Shown here: positions 62,904 to 64,000 of the stretch, in pieces | Position numbering within the stretch: the first letter of the stretch is position 1 | How the letters are laid out: every line of letters starts with the position of its first letter | Source of the DNA: Canibacter sp052085365 | Lineage (GTDB): Bacteria > Actinomycetota > Actinomycetes > Actinomycetales > Microbacteriaceae | Assembly (NCBI GenBank): GCA_052085365.1 | Contig: JBQDFP010000009.1 | Location: 21,017 to 85,016, forward strand | Length of the DNA stretch: 64,000 bases | Direction of reading: 5' to 3' | The notes under the pieces: generated by a model | Seen by the model: the letters and a program-made list of their open reading frames with translations, nothing else | Database searches by the model: none | Told to the model about the DNA's origin: nothing | Position numbers and translations under genes: made by a program

Positions 62904-63836
62904 ATGGAACGCCGAGCGCTTGGTCGCACCGGTCTTGATGTGTCTATCGTTTCATTTGGGACCGCGCCTTTAGGTGGCCTCTTCGGAAGCGTCGATGATT
63001 CCGATACGGCCCAAATTGTCGATGAGGTCCTGGACTCGGGTATCAACCTGATTGATACTTCGCCTTACTATGGGCTTGCTGAGGAACGACTCGGGCGAGC
63101 GTTGACTCCCTCGAAAAGGGACAAAGTCATCCTGGCAACGAAAGCCGGCCGTTATGGCATTGATGATTTTGATTTTTCGCCCAAGCGTATTCGAGAAAGT
63201 TTGGACAACAGCCTCCGACTCATGGGAACCGATTACGTCGACATATTTCAATTACACGACATTGAATTCGTAGAGTTGAACAGCGTCTTTGAAGATGGAT
63301 TGGCAGAGTTGCATGCTCTGAAAGATGCTGGCAAGTGCCGGTTTATTGGGATGACAGGGTATCCGGTTCCCACTTTTCGCAGAGTTATTCAAGAAACAGA
63401 TTTGGACGTCGTGCTTACCTACGCTAAATCGACGCTTCTCGATGATGCTTTCACGACTGAGCTGCTTCCCCTCGCTGAAGAAAAGGGGGTCGGTATGATG
63501 AACGCTGCAGCCGTTGCGCTGGGTCTTTTGACCCCTCAGGGTCCCCGGTTTGCTTATGATCATCCAGCGCCAAAGCCTGTGCAACGAGCTGCCGCAGGGA
63601 TGCGCGGTCTATTTGAACGACGACAAGCCGACATCGCGTTTTTCGCGAACCAATACTCTATTCAACGCTCGATGGCTGCGACAACAGTTATCGGGTCAGC
63701 AAAATTGCCGCATATTCGCAGTGCGATTAAAGCCGCAACTACGCCGATTGATGAAGCTCTTCTTACTGAATGTCTACAGCTTCGGCCGGCTCGTGACCTT
63801 CGCGCATGGAAAGTCGGTCTTGAGGAGAATAACTAG
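62904..63836 (+). CDS. Aldo/keto reductase, L-galactose dehydrogenase-like
   Basis: The 310-residue AKR has the catalytic tetrad segments: Asp in NLIDTSPYYG with its Tyr, Lys in ILATKAGRYG and His in IFQLHDIEFV. The YVDIFQLHDIEF and KCRFIGMTGYPV segments resemble L-galactose/D-threo-aldose dehydrogenases. AGGAG lies five bases before ATG 62904. With the zinc dehydrogenase it could form a two-step sugar oxidation route; that is inference. Confidence 0.88.
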   Translation: MERRALGRTGLDVSIVSFGTAPLGGLFGSVDDSDTAQIVDEVLDSGINLIDTSPYYGLAEERLGRALTPSKRDKVILATKAGRYGIDDFDFSPKRIRESLDNSLRLMGTDYVDIFQLHDIEFVELNSVFEDGLAELHALKDAGKCRFIGMTGYPVPTFRRVIQETDLDVVLTYAKSTLLDDAFTTELLPLAEEKGVGMMNAAAVALGLLTPQGPRFAYDHPAPKPVQRAAAGMRGLFERRQADIAFFANQYSIQRSMAATTVIGSAKLPHIRSAIKAATTPIDEALLTECLQLRPARDLRAWKVGLEENN

Positions 63837-63841
63837 GTCGG

Positions 63842-63967
63842 CACCAATGGTCGCCCTGTGAGCTGAAAGATATGGCGGAGGTGCTCGATACGGCCGTTGG
63901 TTACTTACTGGGTGAGCCAAATGACGACCGTCGTCCTGCAATATTTGCAAAACGGCCCGACCGCTGA
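63842..63967 (+). pseudogene. Remnant of an XRE-type helix-turn-helix gene
   Basis: An open frame without a proper start reads ELKDMAEVLDTAVGYLLGE then a short tail to TGA at 63965-63967. This matches the last part of an XRE helix-turn-helix domain. The upstream recognition helices are missing. An ATG at 63872 would give only 31 residues. It is too short to be sure. Confidence 0.4.
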
Positions 63968-64000
63968 CGCGATCGAGCCGTTTCGTTCCGTGCCCCCGAC

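Noticed and set aside
63949..63995. Terminator-like AAACGGC/GCCGTTT hairpin near the window end
   Set aside because: The stem is short and the loop large; the T-run is broken, and it may belong to a feature beyond the window.
1..64000. CRISPR arrays, prophage, insertion sequences, toxin-antitoxin or defence systems
   Set aside because: No repeat-spacer array, transposase, integrase or phage structural gene was seen on either strand.

Overview
The window is a stretch of actinobacterial chromosome, most likely from a member of the Micrococcales and possibly the Microbacteriaceae. The evidence is the gene order (rplX-rplE-rpsH through rplQ, then truA-rplM-rpsI-glmM, coaA/glmS-acpS-alr-tsaE-tsaB-rimI-tsaD, rpoB-rpoC), the long charged tails on S5, L17 and S9, the actinobacterial coiled-coil insertion in RpoC, actinobacteria-specific families (DUF4192, DUF4916, DUF4870), SufS-SufU pairing, frequent GTG/TTG starts and many ATGA/GTGA overlaps. 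rpsN is absent between rplE and rpsH, and rpsD is absent between rpsK and rpoA. The family-level assignment is inference.

Layout. 1-9.5 kb: the spc and alpha ribosomal-protein operons with secY, adk, map, infA, rpmJ and rpoA, cut by two strong terminators. 9.5-15 kb: a convergent OafA-type acyltransferase, then truA, rplM-rpsI and glmM. 15.2-18.5 kb: a polar amino-acid (glutamate-type) ABC uptake operon, then a threonine-synthase-like gene. 19.6-27 kb: coaA diverging from glmS, followed by acpS, alr and the tRNA t6A genes tsaE-tsaB-rimI-tsaD. 27-33 kb: small enzymes of mixed function. 33-43 kb: rpoB-rpoC, a terminator, and three uncharacterised genes. 43-51 kb: a HAD phosphatase, tRNA-Pro, a thioesterase, an AI-2E-type permease, DUF4192, sufU-sufS, an MFS exporter and rsmI. 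51-59 kb: a membrane protein, an FKBP lipoprotein, RseP, a LOG-family protein, TrmB, a degenerate CPBP-like protein, LysA and DUF4870. 59.4-64 kb looks accessory: disrupted or remnant genes flank a small sugar cassette (lipoprotein binding protein, zinc dehydrogenase, aldo/keto reductase) behind a palindromic operator-like site.

How it fits together. Most of the window is housekeeping: translation, transcription, protein export, peptidoglycan precursors (GlmS, GlmM, Alr, LysA), CoA and acyl-carrier-protein activation, tRNA modification (TsaBDE, TruA, TrmB) and Fe-S assembly. I see no CRISPR array, prophage, insertion sequence, toxin-antitoxin pair or defence island, and no clear new multi-gene system. 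The points most worth a second look are an asparagine in place of the usual rifampicin-contact histidine in RpoB, a recurring -10-like box placed 6-7 bases before start codons that predicts many leaderless mRNAs, and the eroded 59.4-60.5 kb stretch next to the operator-controlled sugar cassette.
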